Source of the DNA: Distichodus sexfasciatus
Lineage: Eukaryota > Chordata > Actinopteri > Characiformes > Distichodontidae
Direction of reading: 5' to 3'
Length of the DNA stretch: 64,000 bases
Assembly (NCBI GenBank): GCA_032718565.1
Contig: JAVGVS010000007.1
Coordinates: 4,411,413-4,475,412, forward strand
In this document: positions 48,573 to 60,515 of the stretch, in pieces
How positions within the stretch are numbered: the stretch's first letter is position 1
How the letters are laid out: each line of letters starts with the position of its first letter
The notes under the pieces: model-generated
Databases searched by the model: none
What the model saw: only the letters and a program-made list of their open reading frames with translations
Told to the model about the DNA's origin: nothing
Program-made: the position numbers and the translations under genes

Positions 48573-50515
48573 TCTATGCTTCAGTCAGAAAGATAACAAA
48601 ATGCATTTTATTTTAACTTTCACAAAATGTGGGTTTGTAAATTTTTCCTGAATGTTATATTTCAGTAATATTCTCACCTTGTTTGGATTTTACTTAAGTG
48701 ATATTTCATTTCAACCTGTGTTTGTCGGCTGTAATCAAACTTGGTTATCAATTAATTGTGTTGTGTGCTTTATACATTCACTGGCCACTTCTTTAAATAC
48801 TCACATTCCATTGCTTGTTTAGGCAAAGATCTAATCAGTCAGTCACGAGGCTGAAACTTAATGCACGTAGACATAAATGTGATTTAAGTAATTTAATCAT
48901 GGCATGGTTGTTGGTGACAGATGCGATGGTTGTGCACAACCATCTCAGAGGATGGTACAAAAATATCTCAGTGAGCCAATGAATGACTGTAGCTGAGGGT
49001 AGATAGAAAAAGCAACAGTACCTTAAACACTAATCCAAGCATACAGATGCACCTTAAAGTAAATGGGCCACTGCAGCTGAACACCACCACTACCTCTTGT
49101 CTTTTTTTTTTTTTTAACATCACCAGTAAAACTGATAAACAGTATTCAGCATTACACATATTTATAGATGCTTTGACACTAATAGCAAATATTTTATATA
49201 TTGCCATGCAGTATAATTTATTACATGTGTAAGATTATTAGTAAATTATTTAATTGGTTTATAGTGTTTGGCCTATGAAGCAATGTATAATTTCCCATCT
49301 TCAGCGTGCTTGACGTAGTTGCTTTAATATCTTTATTTTAGCTGATAAAACTATAAAATCAAGTTTTTTATGTATAGCTTTAGTGTGTCCTCTGTAGTTA
49401 TTCTTCCAATTATTGGGAAATCTTACTTGCTGCTTTACCACCTTAGTGATTTCACATTCCTCACATATACATTTACTTGTACAATAAGGCATCCTTGACA
49501 TCTCATTTCCAACATGGTGGCAAAATGTAATGGGTAACTACATATTGGGCAGTTGGTAGTGTAAACGGTTAGGGAGTTGGCCCCATGATCAGAGGGTCGC
49601 TGGTTCAACTCCCAGACTCGTAAAGGTGACACTGAGGTACTCATGAGCAATGTGACTTCCTCAAGCACTGCTCCCCAGGCAGCCAAATGTGACCTCTTGA
49701 TGGGCAGTGGGGAGCAGCGCTTGGGGACGGTATCTTGCTCATGAGTACCTCAGTGGTGCTTTTAGCATCCGGGACTTGAACCAGCGACCTTCCATTCACA
49801 GGACCAGCTCCCTATATAACTGTCCATATTTCTAGTTATGACTGTATGCTCCGGTATCCATTTTGCAGCATAAAGGCACACAGCAATTTACATTCATAGC
49901 TATTACATGAATATGCACGTGTCCATTACTATTTATAGTATAAATCTCTCTATTATAGGATAGACAATTTTCCATGTATTTTTATATATCTTTATTCTCA
50001 GATATTCTGGTATGTTTCCTTAATGTTTGTTAGCTTCTTTTTCTTGTTTTAATTTGCACAGTCAAGGAACAATTCAGGGCGCATTTCATTACATGTTGTC
50101 CTTGTAAAGCTATGTATGTGACAAATCTTGAATCTTGTATCCTAACAGACGATGGTCCAAGATCCGTATTCCACACTTTTCTTGCTCCCAGTCTCATACC
50201 TAACAGAGGATCTTTTTGACTCTCTTCTCTATTGCGCTGTAAGACAAAAACATCTGGTTGTAATTCCAATAAACAATCAGAGACAAACCCAGGACCTCGG
50301 TAGAATTACTTGAATGCTCGGTTAGGACATTTTACGTGCTCTAGGTCTTCAGTCAGCTACAACATTCAGAAGAGATGGCATATGGTCTGAAAGGGTGGGA
50401 TAAATTTTTAATGACATGGTGCTGTGAACCTGGCTGTGATTTGTGTCTAAGAATGGAAAAGAGTCATACTCCTCAAGCCATTTTGGTTCATTTGATTCAT
50501 GCTGATGTGCCATTC
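48573..50515. other. Spacer between the convergent CFAP58-like copies
   Basis: No coding segment was recognised, and none of the missing 3' exons of copy B is found here. It contains an inverted SINE pair (49549-49813) and a LINE 3' terminal fragment (50060-50140, GACAAATCTTGAATCTTG). The missing exons may have been removed by deletion. Confidence 0.65.
49549..49813. mobile_element. Inverted pair of tRNA-derived SINE segments
   Basis: The left half starts with a tRNA-like head (GTTGGTAGTGTAAACGGTTA, B-box GGTTCAACTCC). The right half repeats the same sequence in reverse (CAGTGGGGAGCAG, GAACCAGCGACCTTCC). The whole can fold into a long hairpin. Same family as 1500-1735. Confidence 0.72.
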
Positions 50516-53500
50516 TTAAGCTTTAGAATCTGTACCTCTTCTTAACCAGAAATTGAACCACTTGTCTGTGAATGTGTGCTTGCCTTTCATAAGCTCAGAG
50601 ATCGATTTCATGAGTTCCAATGTCTGGTGGTGAAGCCGCAAGACTTTTTTGTCCATGACTTCCTTCCTTCTCCATATTAGAGCTTGCTTCTTCATCATCT
50701 GATGCAGCTCCCTCTCCCTCACCTGCAACAAACATGAAAACCCCAAAAACCAAACCAGCATGTTTTTCCATTCAGATTTGAAAGGCAACACAGGTCAACT
50801 CAGGCATGTGTAGTTTGATGATTTCAAGCCATAGCACTCAGAAATTAAAAATATTTTATTTTCTGAGCATTAGCATGCTATGACATCCATCAATAACATC
50901 TCCATGCATATTAGTGACCTAGCTAACAATATAATGCCACGCATACTGTGCTATATAAAATGCATTCCACTTTTGAGTACTAATATTTTACTTTCAGAAT
51001 CACCGATTTCAGGGTGGTCAGTGAGTTAGGGTGGTCAAGTTAGATTACATTAATTGACTTATGGTTGGGATTTCCATTATTTAAAAAAACCCTTTCAAAT
51101 ATAATATTTTAAACTTTTTTTCTCTTGATGTGTTATGTAATTACCTGCAGATATCTGTTCAGCTGTTTAATATTGATTTGTAGGCTTTCCACGCTTTGTT
51201 TATTTTTTTGGTGGTCCCGCTGCAATTTGAAATTCTGCATTTTCAGCTGATGCATATTTTCACTGGCAGCCTTGTTTAGGGACTGATCAGACAAGCAGTA
51301 AACACAGCAAAGAGAGAAAGCGAGAGTTGATATTCATTCATTATCTGAATGACTTAATCCCTACTGGCCCTGTGGGGACTGGAGCCAATCCCGGGGACTA
51401 CAGGTGCAAAGCGGGGACCAACACAATTTAGATGCACCAATCAACCTATAGTGCATGCTTTTGGACTGTGGGGAAGCGCACAAACTCCACATAGAAAGGC
51501 CCAATTACCGACCCAGGGATCAAACCCAGGACCTTCTTCCTTTTATGGGTCAACCACCGTTCTGCCCCGTTACATACCATACTGTTAACTAGCTTCCATT
51601 TATCTTAGTCACATTAGCGTAAGGTAAAGTGCAATCTAAGTGTAAACAGAAAGAAGTATACCTGTCAGAAGCAATGGTGGTAAAATGGAAGTTCAGATTT
51701 TGCTGTATTAACAAAGTAAAGAAGAAAGACCTCAGGGGAATATCTTTTATTACTTGATGCATCATCACTAAAGGTGTTTTTTTCTGCTATCATGCTGGAC
51801 GGTTGGATTATTATTTTTGTTACAAAACACTGCTCCCAAGATTCACTGACCCCATCATCCTTACCTTCTCCTCTCTGAGCTGCTGCTTGATCATTTCCTG
51901 ATCATTTTTGTTGTGTTCTATCTGTTCAGTCAGTTTTTCTATATATGCCTGCTGGGCCTCCACCTTGTCCTGCAGTTGATTCACCAAAATCTCCTGTTTG
52001 TCAGCTATCAGTACCTGTTGAGGGCACTCAGGCTTCCATCCACAGAAGTCACTCTTCACCTGGGGTAAGAGAGAAAGTGTTTCTTAGTCAAATTGAGGGG
52101 TGCTTTGCTGGTGCTATATACCAAGAGCAGACTTGGTTCTTACCAAGTTTTTATTAACTACTACTCAGATTGCAGCAGCACACTAACAGATGGTATAAGG
52201 ACAGTGTTGCTGTCTAGCAATTTAGTGAATTATATTACTGCAGTGAATAATTGTAATTGTGAACATGTCATGGCACAGTAACAATGCAACAAAACGTTTG
52301 ACAGACTTGGTCTTGCTTTGTTGCTGTATGAATGTCAATCAGATCACCTATAATATTATATATCCACTATTCTGAAAAACAGCATTATATTACCTGGGAA
52401 AGTATTTCTAGAGCCACCTCAAGGTCTTCCTCACACTGCTGTAGGTCATCTCTACTTTTCCTGAGTTCTTCTTGAAGACTGGCCACTTCAGAGAGCAGCT
52501 TTTCTTTCTCTTCAGTCAACTGCACATATGATTCACTAGCACTGTAAAAATAAAATATAATATTTTAGAAAACTGGGCAATAACAAGCCACTGTATGTAA
52601 TACTTTGTAGCTGTGTTGCATAATTATCTGTGCTAATTAATGCTTTGTGAATGATCAGAATACACAAGCATTTTATTTGAATGTTTTTCAATCCATGGAA
52701 GTAGGGAAATTGAAATTTGTTATTATGTTGGAAACGGATCGGATCATTGACAGCAATTCTTTCTTTGTCATTATTTTATGTTTATCTGGTTATTTTATCT
52801 CAAATATACAGACATAACATTGTCAAGGGAGGGGGTGGGGGGTGCTTTGAAGAGATGAACTTAAATTCCACATCTACTGTCACCAGGCAAGGGCAAAGGA
52901 GGAAAGCAGGGCTTAAATCAGAAACTAAACAAGGGACAGTTGAGGACAATGACAAGCCTACTAACTACATAACCAATTAACTAATTAAACTGACAAACTA
53001 AATGCGCCAATTAGAGGGAACAAGACGTCAGCATAGGAATTCCGGGACCACTGGGACAAACCTGCTCTTTGCAATATACTGATAGGACCACAGGCCAATA
53101 ACCACTTGTCCTGAACTTTATAGTTGTCTGCAAATACTATATTATAAGAAGACTAATACTACTGTTAAAGATGATTTATAACAATGTGGTCACTTGCTAC
53201 TATTAATTTATTATTAAGAACGTGCACTACAATGGAGATATGAGTTGCATTTATAGAATTATAAACCTTTATAGAACTAATAAACCTGTTTAACAGATAC
53301 ATTATAATAAATATATACCTCTTAAAAGTACTCATGAAATAATGTAAATATGTAAACTTTTATTAATGGGAGCTGACAAAAAATACATACTCAGGTTCTT
53401 CTTGTGCTCCATCCTCCACCTCCACTGTATTCTGCTGCTTGTCACAGTCCACACTATGGCTCTGTGGAAAACATCAGTATGAGGAGATCAATATTTCTCA

Positions 53501-53771
53501 AAATGAAAATCAAAAGAAACTCAAATTATGGTTCAAATTTCCACTTGTGGCTGTTTACATAAGAAAAACATTTTATATAAATGGGACATGAGTCAGTGTA
53601 AAAAAAGGCTACTTTTAAGATGCTTCTCATTTAATCCTGTCTTGATTTTGTGAGTTAGTTTGTAGTCTTTGAGAAAACTGCTGCAATAAAAACCTTCTTT
53701 TTTCTTTCTGTAATGCCTATAACTATAAAGCTAATCTCACTTACTCCTTACATTACCTGCATGTGAAGCAT
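50516..53771 (-). CDS. CFAP58-like coiled-coil gene, copy B (3'-truncated, inverted relative to A)
   Basis: Exons in transcript order are 53771-53757 (candidate start MLHMQ), 53461-53391, 52541-52394, 52059-51865, 51282-51145 and 50722-50516, in phase throughout. They encode about 257 residues. The third exon has QLTEEKEKLLSEVA and CEEDLEVALEILSQ, nearly identical to copy A exon 2 (shared stretch around 52500 versus 41725). Exons four and five have the same lengths (195 and 138 bases) as A's intact exon 3 and undamaged exon 4. In the last exon, a GC donor equivalent to copy A's lies at 50583-50582, but no downstream CFAP58 exons follow. Read-through ends at TAA (50518-50516). It may make a short coiled-coil protein or be a truncated pseudogene. 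The first exon is weakly supported. Confidence 0.72.
51345..51575 (-). mobile_element. tRNA-derived SINE, reverse orientation
   Basis: It holds the fish SINE body in reverse: CCTGTGGGGACTGGAGCC, TTTTGGACTGTGGGGAAGCG, CAAACTCCACATAG, then the tRNA-like part (GATCAAACCCAGGACCTTC). It lies in a CFAP58-like B intron. Confidence 0.72.
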
Positions 53772-54113
53772 CCCAGTTATCAGTAACTGGTATAACAAAA
53801 GATACTGTATGTGGTCGATGAACAGCAGCACACCCACACACTTTTACCACTATATTACTATCCACAGCATGCTCTATGACTACAAAATATGGCGTGTTAG
53901 AAAGACATATGTAGATTTGGTTTATGACAGGGTGCACATTAATTTTGCCCAAAGGAAAGAACTCCGTGGTGTTTGAAAAATCTGCATTAATTGTGACATA
54001 ACCAAGGCTGCCAATTACACTGTAACAATGACTTTTATTATGAGATTTAAATTGTAGAAGATGTTGCATTACCTCATCACCACCATCTGTAGTAGCTATA
54101 GTTGTAGTGTGTA
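53737..54113 (-). other. Unidentified open reading segment upstream of CFAP58-like B
   Basis: About 125 codons are open with a natural-looking composition (for example YSVIGSLGYVTINADF, VHPVINQIYICLSN, HAVDSNIVVKVCGCAA), unlike the low-complexity frames elsewhere. An acceptor-like CTACTACAG lies at its start and a GTAATG donor-like site near its end, overlapping the proposed first exon of copy B in another frame. I do not recognise a family. It could be chance, an exon or part of a transposon. Confidence 0.25.
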
Positions 54114-54137
54114 GTAAAAAATGTAGTGTGTAGTTTG

Positions 54138-54141
54138 AGTG

Positions 54142-54186
<45 letters not shown>
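54138..54186. repeat. (AAT)n microsatellite
   Basis: About 15 AAT units. The opposite strand reads as poly-Ile. Confidence 0.92.
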
Positions 54187-54530
54187 TTTTATTTGTAACG
54201 CACTTTTCATTAACAAAATCTCAAAGTGCTACATTAAAAAACAGCAAAAATATCACAATTACTAAATATAATATCTCAGCAATTGTATGCTTTCCTAGAT
54301 ACAAAAAAAAAATCAATGTCATATTCAATCATGACAAACAGAAGACTACTTAAACAAAACAAACTGGAAATCTGCATGGTATAAATGAAATACTGGACAC
54401 ACGAATGTAAGTGACATCCCAAAAGGACAGTATTACATTTCCCATAGGAATGCATCTGAGTTTCTGAAAGAATATTTGTCAAATAGGACCAAACGCATAT
54501 AAAAACGATATGCCTAGAATGTGTCGGTAG

Positions 54531-55288
54531 CAGAGGTGGACAGTAACTAAGTACATTTACTTGAGTACTGTACTTAAGTAGAGATTTTGAGTATCTGTAC
54601 TTTACTTGAGTGGTATTTTTCTTGGAAACTTACGACTTTCACTTCCTTACATTTGAAAGACAAATACCATACTTTTTACTTCACTACATTTCTATCAAGG
54701 TTCTCGTTACCCGTTACTTTCAAATCTGTGGATAAAGTGGATGTTATTCCCCCTTTTCTAAAATGTGATTGGTTGTTTGGCAGCTGACAGTCTATCAGTA
54801 ATCTGTAGGGTTACAGCACGTCTGTAGACTGGAACTATAAAACCAAGTTCAGACAGTTCTGCCGTTTTCTGTCTTGATTAAAACATTGTTGCTGTTGGAA
54901 AGTCATGAAGCTAGAGGTGTAGAGCTGGGTTTTAAGCAGGTTGGAATGTTGATTTTATGTTGTGAGCTGCATTTACAGCTATTGCACTGTCCTCCTGATT
55001 AAGTTGGGGTTGTGTTTCATTCTCTAACATTCCACCAGTTCCTTATTCTACAGATTGTACAAGCTAGTCAGAGGCATTAAGTATTGTAAGTGTTGTGGCA
55101 ATAATGCAACAATGTGGTGAATGAAGATGTGCTTTTAATACTTAAGTATTTTTTTAAACAAATACTTCAGTACTTTAACTTAAGTAAAAATTTGACTGTA
55201 CGACTTTCACTTGTATTGGAGTAATATTTGACTAGTGGTATCTGTACTTTCACTTAAGTAATGAAGTTAGCTACTTTGTCCACCTCTG
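54531..55288. mobile_element. hAT (Tol2-like) nonautonomous element with perfect 8-base target duplication
   Basis: The ends are CAGAGGTGGACAGTAACTAA and AGCTACTTTGTCCACCTCTG. GTCGGTAG flanks both sides (54523-54530 and 55289-55296). Inside are many ACTTAAGTA/TACTTGAGT motifs typical of Tol2-like ends. 758 bases, no transposase frame recognised. Confidence 0.9.
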
Positions 55289-55344
55289 GTCGGTAGGAGC
55301 ACATTATTTCAGTTTTGCAAGATTATATACTACTGAATGCATGT

Positions 55345-55953
55345 AGGGCGACATGGTGGCGCGGTGGTTAGCGCTGTTCGCCTCGGTCGGCTTTCTGTGT
55401 GGAGTTTGTGTGCTCTCTCCGCGTTTCCGTGGGTTTTCGTCAGAGATGCGAAGTAACGAAGTACAAATACTTCGTTACTGTAGTTAAGTAGAATTTTCGG
55501 GTATTTATACTTTACTTCACTATTTATTTTTGAGCCAACCTTCGACTTTCACTTCATACATTTTAGCATGAGTATCTATACTTTCTACTCCCTACATTTT
55601 CAAGTCAGGGTCGTTACTCTTGCGTTTAAATTGTGTTTATTCATAGACAGTAAAATGCCATGTTTATTATGCCATTTTGCAACGCATTTACCTATTCCGT
55701 ATCAATAATACGCGCCATGCAGACAACGTGACTGATTGGTTTATGCTTAGAAACGTGTGTAAACACACACAAAAAAGACAATTCTATTGGTGTATTTGTC
55801 TGTACGTGCACAAGACGATGAACGTAAAGCGAGTAAGAGAAAAAAATAAAATAAAACCAGGCGGCAACTCGGTGGGAAATTATATTGTTCGTGATTGTGA
55901 CACCAAGAAGCATAGCTCAGCGAAATGACTGATAAAACTGGTTGCCTCTCCCA

Positions 55954-55996
<43 letters not shown>

Positions 55997-56715
55997 AAGT
56001 GATGTGGGTCGTTCTCACATAGATGCACTGAAAGTCCTACACATGATCTCTTGCTGTTAAATGGAAGTTAGTCATAGGGTATGCATTTAATGTTACTGTC
56101 TAGGCTTCGAAGTCTGTTGTGATGGATAATATTCATGTGTAGGCTAATATCTATTTGTATACCAATAACGTTTTTGAACACCATGCACACTGAGTTTGCA
56201 ATCCCTCTATCTTTTACAGCAGTTGTATTTTTTTAATGGGTTTAGAAAAGATTGGCCGACGGAGCTTTTTGTATTCATTTCACTTTATTTTTCTCCTCCA
56301 GTCCAGTAAACATTTCCCTTAAAAAATGGTGGTTTTGTCCTTCGCAAGGTTACTTTATACTTTTGTACTTTAAGTATGTTTTTTGAATCTGTACTTTTCA
56401 CTTTAACTTGAGTAAAAAAGTTGAGTCAATGCTTCAACTTTTACTAGTCTTTTTAAACACAGGTATATTTGTACTTGAGTAAAGAGGCTGTACTTGTACT
56501 TGAGTAAAGAACGTGTGTACTTTTGACACCTCTGTTTTCGCCCACAGTCCAAAAGCATCCAGTTTAGTTTGATTGGCGACTCTCACTTGTCCCGAGGGTA
56601 TGGGATATGGGATATGTACTGGATATGGTGTGTTGACGCCTGTCCGGGCTCGGTGCCCGATTCGTCCCCGTGATCGCGATTAGGATTAAGCGGTTCAGAT
56701 AATAAATGAAGATCT
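55345..56715 (+). mobile_element. tRNA-derived SINE split by a hAT insertion
   Basis: The 5' part (55345-55440: GGTGGCGCGGTGGTTAGCGC, GTGTGGAGTTTG, CGTGGGTTTTCGT) and 3' part (56535-56715: CCACAGTCCAAAAGCATCCA, TTGATTGGCGACTCTC, GGATTAAGCGGTTCAGATAA) are consecutive segments of one common fish SINE. The middle 1.1 kb is the element at 55441-56534. Confidence 0.85.
55441..56534. mobile_element. hAT-type nonautonomous element nested in a SINE
   Basis: It begins CAGAGATGCGAAGTAACGAA and ends ACTTTTGACACCTCTG, imperfect inverted ends. The flanks TTTTCGT and TTTTCGC resemble a 7-8 base target duplication. It contains (CA)n at 55958-55993 and Tol2-like TACTTGAGTAAAG motifs. It lies 150 bases from the element at 54531-55288. 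Confidence 0.82.
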
Positions 56716-58478
56716 CAAAAACAACAACAGAACGACAGATATCAAACTCGCTGCTATAACAGAGCCAGCAAAATTGTGAACGACGATTCCCACCCACCCG
56801 TTGGATAGACTCTTCTCTAATCTACTTCTACCGTCTGGCGAACAGTAACGAAGCTTCCTCACTAGCTAAACAGGGACTGGATTGGCTGGATATATCACAA
56901 TAATGTTATATATGTTGAAATGTTATTGCACTGATTTGTTACATCAGTTAAAAAATCTAATCTCTGTAGCCTCTTGTGCTCTTTCATACAAGACATCTAG
57001 TGTCGTTGTTGGCTTTTGCTGCTCAATACCGTTTGTGTTTCATGACCTTTCCTTTGTCCGTCAAGACATTTGCAAGATGTCACCGCAATGCATCTATATT
57101 TTAACTCAGACCAAAGTAGTATTTTAAGGGATATACACTTTGCTACTGATTTTATTTGTATTTACAGAATTCGACTGTTTCTTCAGTTTAAATGTTAGAT
57201 GTTGTTGTTCATTTGTGCTCCTCCAAGCTAAAACAGACTCAGACCCTGTCAGAAGAGTCAGAAGTCAAAACCCATACACTCAATAATACACGATAAAATT
57301 TCTTCTTAGAGGAATTCCGGAAACTGCAGTTGCCTTCATCTTTTGATTAAGCTTTAGCCTTAAGAACAAGATACAGTCACGACTTTTGGTAATAAATGGA
57401 TCATTCCCTCTGTGCAACACTACTCACTGAATTAAACATAATGTTAAAATGCCACAGTTATCATCGATGGCTTAGAGTACCAAAATTAAATAGATAAATA
57501 CATTAATTTTTAATTCATTAAATGTGCACTGATTTAAAATCGAAAATTAAAAGATATTCATTACTTAAATGTCATTAATTATTTAAAATGGAAAGTAAAA
57601 AGACCATTAATTAATTCAAGGTCATGATTTATACAAAAAATCTAAATAAAAATTAATGAATTAATGTCATTAATTATTGGAAATTGGAAATAAAAACATT
57701 GCCACTGACTTTGATGGGTCTCTAAATTAATATATGGTATAATATTTACATATGAATCCTTTAATTAATTAATAATGATTTTATTTCCCTTTTCTGATCG
57801 TTCATGAGACATTTAATTTGTGATGTTTTTAGTTTCAATTTTATATAATTAATAACACATTAAGTAAGGAATTCGTTTTTAATTTCCAATTTTAAATAAT
57901 TCTTAAGACATTTAATTAATTAATTTATCTATTTCATTTTGGCACTCTTAGCCCTCGTTAAGTACCAGCACAATACCTCAAATAAAAATACGATCATTAT
58001 TATCCCCTTTTTTTGTAGTTTTCCTATAAACTGACCAAAACATTTGTATATGAATTATAAATATATTTTTCCTTCAGGACAGATTCCAAAAAGAGGCCAT
58101 TAGACATGCTGTAATTAGGTCTAGTTTTTGACGTCCAGCTCCACCAGCTCCATCCTGATTTCAACCGTGCCGTGTTAAAAAGGCTCCCAATAATTTCTAA
58201 GTCTGCTACAAATGCCGATCTCTGCTTATTCTGGACGGTAGATATGCTATGATAGGTAGACAGGTTTGCAAACCTGCGTCCTACTGTTACTTTTCAAACT
58301 TTAAATCTAAGCATTTAAATCCAAACATCAGTAGGCGTCCAGTAACTGCCGGATACAGTAACATGTCTGGATTTAAATGTTGTGATTTAAAATATGAAAA
58401 GTAACGGTTGGTCAGAGATTTGTTGAACAGAGGTCAGAGCAGACATCGCGACACAAAGCAATGTTCAGCTGTGCAGCC
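56716..58478. other. Spacer upstream of the SOX30-like gene
   Basis: No gene was recognised. The only clear structure is the AT-rich MITE at 57474-57947. The SOX30-like promoter may lie in the last few hundred bases, but no distinct motif is seen. Confidence 0.5.
57474..57947. mobile_element. AT-rich MITE with TTA flanks
   Basis: The ends GAGTACCAAAATTAAATAGA and TCTATTTCATTTTGGCACTC are inverted repeats of about 24 bases. TTA lies on both sides (57471-57473 region and 57948-57950). The interior is a series of inverted ATTAATTA blocks. Confidence 0.7.
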
Positions 58479-60515
58479 ATGGATCAAAAGGAAAAGAAAA
58501 GCAGCAAAAGAGGTAAAAAGTGTAAGACGTGTGCGTGTGAGACGTGTCGAGTACTATGTTTCATATAGTAAAGACAATCTAAATCTTAGTTTTAAATAAG
58601 CACTTTGAATTTTATTTGAATATTTTGCTTTGCGTTTGAAGGGAAAGGAGGCCACGTAAAAAGACCTATGAACGCCTTCATGGTCTGGGCTAAAATAAAC
58701 AGGCCAGCTCTCCAGGAGGCAAACCCCAGCATCGCCAACTCCGACATCAGCATCCAACTCGGGCAGATTTGTCCTTTCGCCTCAAAATACAACACAGCAA
58801 TGACCATCCTGGTAAGTGTTTTCATATCAGTTGCAGAAAATCCACAATGACATGAACACAAGAGAAATCTTTAGTTTTATATATACCGTATATATATAAT
58901 TTACTTAACATTGATTTAATATCTTATTCAGACTATGTCTACAAGCCAAAGAGGCGAAATATCCCAGACAGACCTGCTGATTCATCTGTCTCTTCTGAGG
59001 CCTCATCAACCTCCTGTCTGGTTGAGACTCAGATGTCTAACCCACACAGTAAGTGTAGTACAGTATATTTGAATGAACAAAAATCGTATGCAAACATTAC
59101 ATAATAAATCACAGAAAGATTATGGAGATAAGGCATCTGGTTTAAGAAATGCATCTAACTGTGCTTGAAATGAAAGGCAAATAACTGCTAAACTTATTTG
59201 ATGGAATAAATATCTACATTTTAGATTTGAACTGATGTTTTGCTTATTACTGGCTGTGCATAAAAATAAATATATGATTTGTGATACTTTTCAGATGAAC
59301 TCCTCACTGGTGGAGTGACATGCGAGACTTCCTGGAGCACCATTAACTTCCAAAACACCACTATGGCTATGCCTAATTTCTCACTCTCGCAGCCTTCTTT
59401 TCCTTTTCTCCCTCTTTCTCAAAGCTTTCTACTCTGGTGCTGTGGAGAGCATCATTACACAGAACATTCTGTCCTGGTACGGGAGCAGCTGTGTTCAGGA
59501 CCAGAAAGCCCTCCAGCGAGTGATCCGGGCAGCGGAGCGCTGCTGCACGTCAGCTCTCCCTTCCCTGCAGGACATTTACTCCAAGAGATGTAGGACCAGG
59601 GCAGTCAGGATTATAAAAGACTCATCTCACCCAGGACACAGACTTTTTCATCTTCTGCAATCAGGCAGAAGGTTCCGCACCATCATGGCCAAAACAGAGA
59701 GACTCAGGAGGAGTTTCTATTCTCAAGCCATCCGTTTTCTGAACAAGGACATGCCCTTTTAAGTTCTGTTATTACATACTACTAATACATACCTCATATC
59801 ATTACGATAACTTATACTGTAATTGTGCATGTTATTACATGCTGCTAATACATACCTCATATGGCTACAATAACTTATACTGTCTGACTGTTATATAAAC
59901 CTCAATTGTGATATCACTTATACTGGTTGCCACATTTCGTTATATATCACATGCTCTACTCTGTCTGCTATGTATAATGCTGCAGTTGCACTTGGCACTT
60001 TAAAAATCATCTCATTGCACCTGTTCTGTCGTAGCACAATTTTGCAATCTCAGGTAAAAACTGCACATGTAACTTTATATTGCACATGTAATTTTATGTT
60101 CCTTATTGTATAATATATAGTTTTATTTTTTCGTCCTGTTACCCCAACCTCCTTATTTAAGTCAGTCTTATGTTTGTAAGTTGTATTGTGTCTATTTTGT
60201 CTTTCCTTTGTCTTGCACAGTTAAAAGAGTGGATCAGGATACATTTCACTGCATGTTGTACCTGTATAACTTGCACGTGACAAATAAAGAATCTTGAATC
60301 TTGAATCTTCTCTGTCATTTTCTGAGTTTTCCTATCGTTTCGCCCCACCTTCTTTTGCAATAACCCTCCTTTTTTTTTTACCTGATGCTTCCCTTTTCCC
60401 ATATGTCCCACCTTCTCTTCCTAACCTTCCCGATTTCACATCTTTTACTCCAGATGCTGTTCCCCCCGTTTCTCCTTTCGACTTTGAATTTGACCTATCT
60501 TTACTTGATAAATAA
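58479..60515 (+). pseudogene. SOX30-like HMG-box gene, HMG box truncated and last exon split by a LINE
   Basis: SOX30 is an HMG-box transcription factor of spermatogenesis. Exon 1 (58479-58512) reads MDQKEKKSSKR. Exon 2 (58642-58811) continues GKGGHVKRPMNAFMVWAKIN, RPALQEANPSIANSDISIQLG, the first half of a SOX30-type HMG box. It then departs from the family: the roughly 30 residues expected for the second half are absent. Exon 3 (58932-59048) resumes with DYVYKPKRRNIPDRP, the usual HMG C-terminal end, but only in a frame that exon 2 does not feed. The last exon starts at 59295 and is interrupted from about 59422 to 60309 by a LINE 3' end. Beyond it, sequence ending PFDFEFDLSLLDK and TAA (60513-60515) may be the original C terminus. 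AATAAA occurs at 60588. The family call is good and the decay is well supported. Confidence 0.72.
59422..60309 (+). mobile_element. LINE 3' end (Rex1/CR1/L2-like) inserted in the SOX30-like last exon
   Basis: The open frame through about 59762 reads FYSGAVESIITQNILSWYG, QKALQRVIRAAERCC, PSLQDIYSKRC and IIKDSSHPGHRLFHLLQSG, the C-terminal tail of a fish non-LTR reverse transcriptase. It is followed by an A/T-rich 3' UTR and an end with tandem TTGAATC (near 60293-60309). 5'-truncated and inactive. Confidence 0.88.

Noticed and set aside
49549..49640. tRNA-like A and B boxes, possible tRNA gene.
   Set aside because: The head is part of a SINE with a non-tRNA body, a diverged cloverleaf and other copies in the window.
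55677..55928. 83-codon frame with basic residues.
   Set aside because: It lies wholly inside a nonautonomous hAT element and has no recognisable motif.
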